Shown: positions 62,910 through 64,000 of the stretch, piece after piece | Numbering within the stretch: position 1 is the first letter of the stretch | Layout: each line of letters opens with the position of its first letter | From: Desulfobacula toluolica Tol2 | GTDB lineage: Bacteria; Desulfobacterota; Desulfobacteria; Desulfobacterales; Desulfobacteraceae | Length of the DNA: 64,000 bases | Assembly (NCBI RefSeq): GCF_000307105.1 | Contig: NC_018645.1 | Span: 779,001-843,000 of the forward strand | Direction: 5' to 3' | Translations under genes and position numbers: made by a program | Notes under the pieces: generated by a model | What the model saw: only the letters and a program-made list of their open reading frames with translations | Told to the model about the DNA's origin: nothing | Database searches by the model: none

Positions 62910-64000
62910 ATGACCCTGTACCTGTTTAAAGCCATTAATGAAAAAGGAAAACCAATTTCCGGGGAAATCGAAGCTGATTCGTCACAGACGGCATTGGAAC
63001 TTTTGTCCCGCCAGGGGCATATCCCGGAATCCGTTAAAAAAAAGACATCCCGGCAGTCAGGTATCCAATTTTTTGCCCAAAGGATATCGGCAACAGACCT
63101 TATTTTATATACCAAACAATTTAAGACATTATTAACGGCAGGGGTCTCTATTTTGCAGATATTTCAGATTCTGGAAGCCCAGACAGAAAACAAATCCTTA
63201 AAAAGTGTCTCTGCCCAGATAATAGCGGATGTCAAACAGGGAACTTCTTTGTTTGAGGCTTTTTCCGTTCATAAGTCAGCCTTTTCCCATCTGTATTGTT
63301 CCATGATAAAAGCAGGGGAGGAATCCGGTTCCCTGCCTCTGGTTCTGGAACGGCTGATTTATATTATTGATCATGAGGAAAAGGTCAGAAACGATATTAA
63401 ATCAGCTGTCCGGTATCCCTTGATTGTATTAATATTTTTAGGCGTAGCTTTTATGATACTTTTGACGTTTGTAGTTCCTAAATTTGTCGGTATTTTTGAA
63501 GCTGCAAGTATAGAGCTTCCCCTGCCCACAAAGATCTGTATGATGTTATACTCATTTTTAAACCAGTACTGGATTTCTATGAATATCTTTTTGGTGATTT
63601 TTGTTATTGGAATCATTTGGTACATAAAAACAGACCAGGGCAGGTTGTTAAAAGATATATCACTGATGCAGATTCCCGTCATTGGCCCTTTGTTTATCAA
63701 GTCTTCCATGTCAAGGTTTTCAAGTATTTTTGCTATTCTCCAGTCCAGTGGCATTACCATACTTGAGTCCATGCGGATTTTGACGGACACCATCAACAAC
63801 GCCGCTATTTCCCGTGAAGTTGAGAAAATAAGGGGGCTTTTGGAAGAGGGCAGGGGGATTTCCCGGCCCCTGGGCCAGGCAAGGTATTTCACCCCCATGG
63901 TGATCAATATGGTGGCCATTGGTGAGGAATCTGGAAATCTTGACGTGATGCTTCAGGAGATTGCCACCCATTATGATGCAGAGGTGGAATATGCCACAAA
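62910..64000 (+). CDS. mshG: Pilus inner-membrane platform protein MshG (GspF/PilC family), partial
   Basis: Starts at ATG 62910, one base after the mshE stop, and runs off the right edge of the window after about 363 codons. It is a GspF/PilC-type platform protein: N-terminal LYLFKAINEKGKPISGEIEA, then LILYTKQFKTLLTAGVSILQIFQILEAQ, MIKAGEESGSLPLVLERL, hydrophobic segment LIVLIFLGVAFMILLTFVVPKFVGIFE, a second helix pair, and GEESGNLDVMLQEIATHYDAEVEY, the repeated GEES motif of the second half. About 35 to 45 residues are missing. The order mshE-mshG is that of the MSHA operon. Confidence 0.9.
   Translation, partial: MTLYLFKAINEKGKPISGEIEADSSQTALELLSRQGHIPESVKKKTSRQSGIQFFAQRISATDLILYTKQFKTLLTAGVSILQIFQILEAQTENKSLKSVSAQIIADVKQGTSLFEAFSVHKSAFSHLYCSMIKAGEESGSLPLVLERLIYIIDHEEKVRNDIKSAVRYPLIVLIFLGVAFMILLTFVVPKFVGIFEAASIELPLPTKICMMLYSFLNQYWISMNIFLVIFVIGIIWYIKTDQGRLLKDISLMQIPVIGPLFIKSSMSRFSSIFAILQSSGITILESMRILTDTINNAAISREVEKIRGLLEEGRGISRPLGQARYFTPMVINMVAIGEESGNLDVMLQEIATHYDAEVEYAT

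Overview
The window looks like a chromosomal segment of a marine-type, anaerobic, sulfate-reducing Desulfobacterota member (Desulfobacteraceae-like: Desulfobacula/Desulfobacter/Desulfotignum type). This is inferred from gene content: a fused isobutyryl-CoA mutase, a LIV-type ABC transporter interleaved with acyl-CoA ligases, many PAS/REC signalling proteins, a sigma-54 activator and an MSHA-like pilus cluster. It was not established by any search. Coding density is high. I saw no rRNA, tRNA, CRISPR array or intact insertion sequence.

Layout. 0.3-3.2 kb: a TRAP transporter (dctP-dctQ-dctM), visibly more GC-rich than the rest. 3.2-4.5 kb: a gene graveyard with 5'-truncated remnants of a spore-photoproduct-lyase-like radical SAM gene and an Fe/Mn superoxide dismutase gene, placed head to head. 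4.5-6.0 kb: an acrylyl-CoA reductase-like gene (acuI/yhdH family) and a MaoC-like protein. 6.1-11.2 kb: a sigma-54 response regulator and a hybrid histidine kinase, convergent, together holding all parts of a phosphorelay. 11.2-17.4 kb: housekeeping and accessory genes (two methyltransferases, a YhcC-type radical SAM enzyme, ApbE, an S4 protein, a TrmH-type RNA methylase, one unknown protein). 17.4-31.9 kb: acyl-CoA catabolism (acyl-CoA dehydrogenase, enoyl-CoA hydratase, HMG-CoA-lyase-like enzyme, acetoacetyl-CoA synthetase, then a TetR regulator, IcmF, thiolase, 3-hydroxybutyryl-CoA dehydrogenase and an M24 peptidase). 31.9-34.2 kb: a large TPR lipoprotein. 34.7-44.1 kb: a long leftward operon with a complete LIV-type ABC transporter, two AMP-forming acyl-CoA ligases and a USP-REC fusion. 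44.3-48.1 kb: two histidine kinases and a REC protein. 48.2-50.4 kb: threonine degradation (kbl, tdh). 50.5-55.3 kb: a radical SAM protein, a membrane protein, a branched-chain aminotransferase, an XRE-cupin regulator and a second acyl-CoA dehydrogenase. 55.4-64.0 kb: an MSHA/type IV pilus-like assembly cluster (mshI-J-K-L-M-E-G order) that runs off the right edge.

How the genes fit together. Four near-identical 16-bp palindromes with core GAGCGCTC lie in front of (i) the acyl-CoA dehydrogenase operon at 21.3 kb, (ii) tetR-icmF-thiolase-hbd at 24.5 kb, (iii) the ligase/ABC-transporter operon at 44.1 kb and (iv) the XRE/acyl-CoA dehydrogenase pair at 53.5 kb. The simplest reading is one TetR-controlled regulon for uptake, activation and oxidation of branched short-chain acids or amino-acid-derived acyl-CoAs. 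IcmF would convert isobutyryl-CoA to n-butyryl-CoA, which acyl-CoA dehydrogenase, enoyl-CoA hydratase, Hbd and thiolase would take to acetyl-CoA. This regulon is the main finding; further points are an unusual USP-REC/REC pair with a shared C-terminal extension, a histidine kinase with a cysteine-rich tail, an intra-operon hairpin after the binding-protein gene, and several short DNA repeats in regulatory regions.
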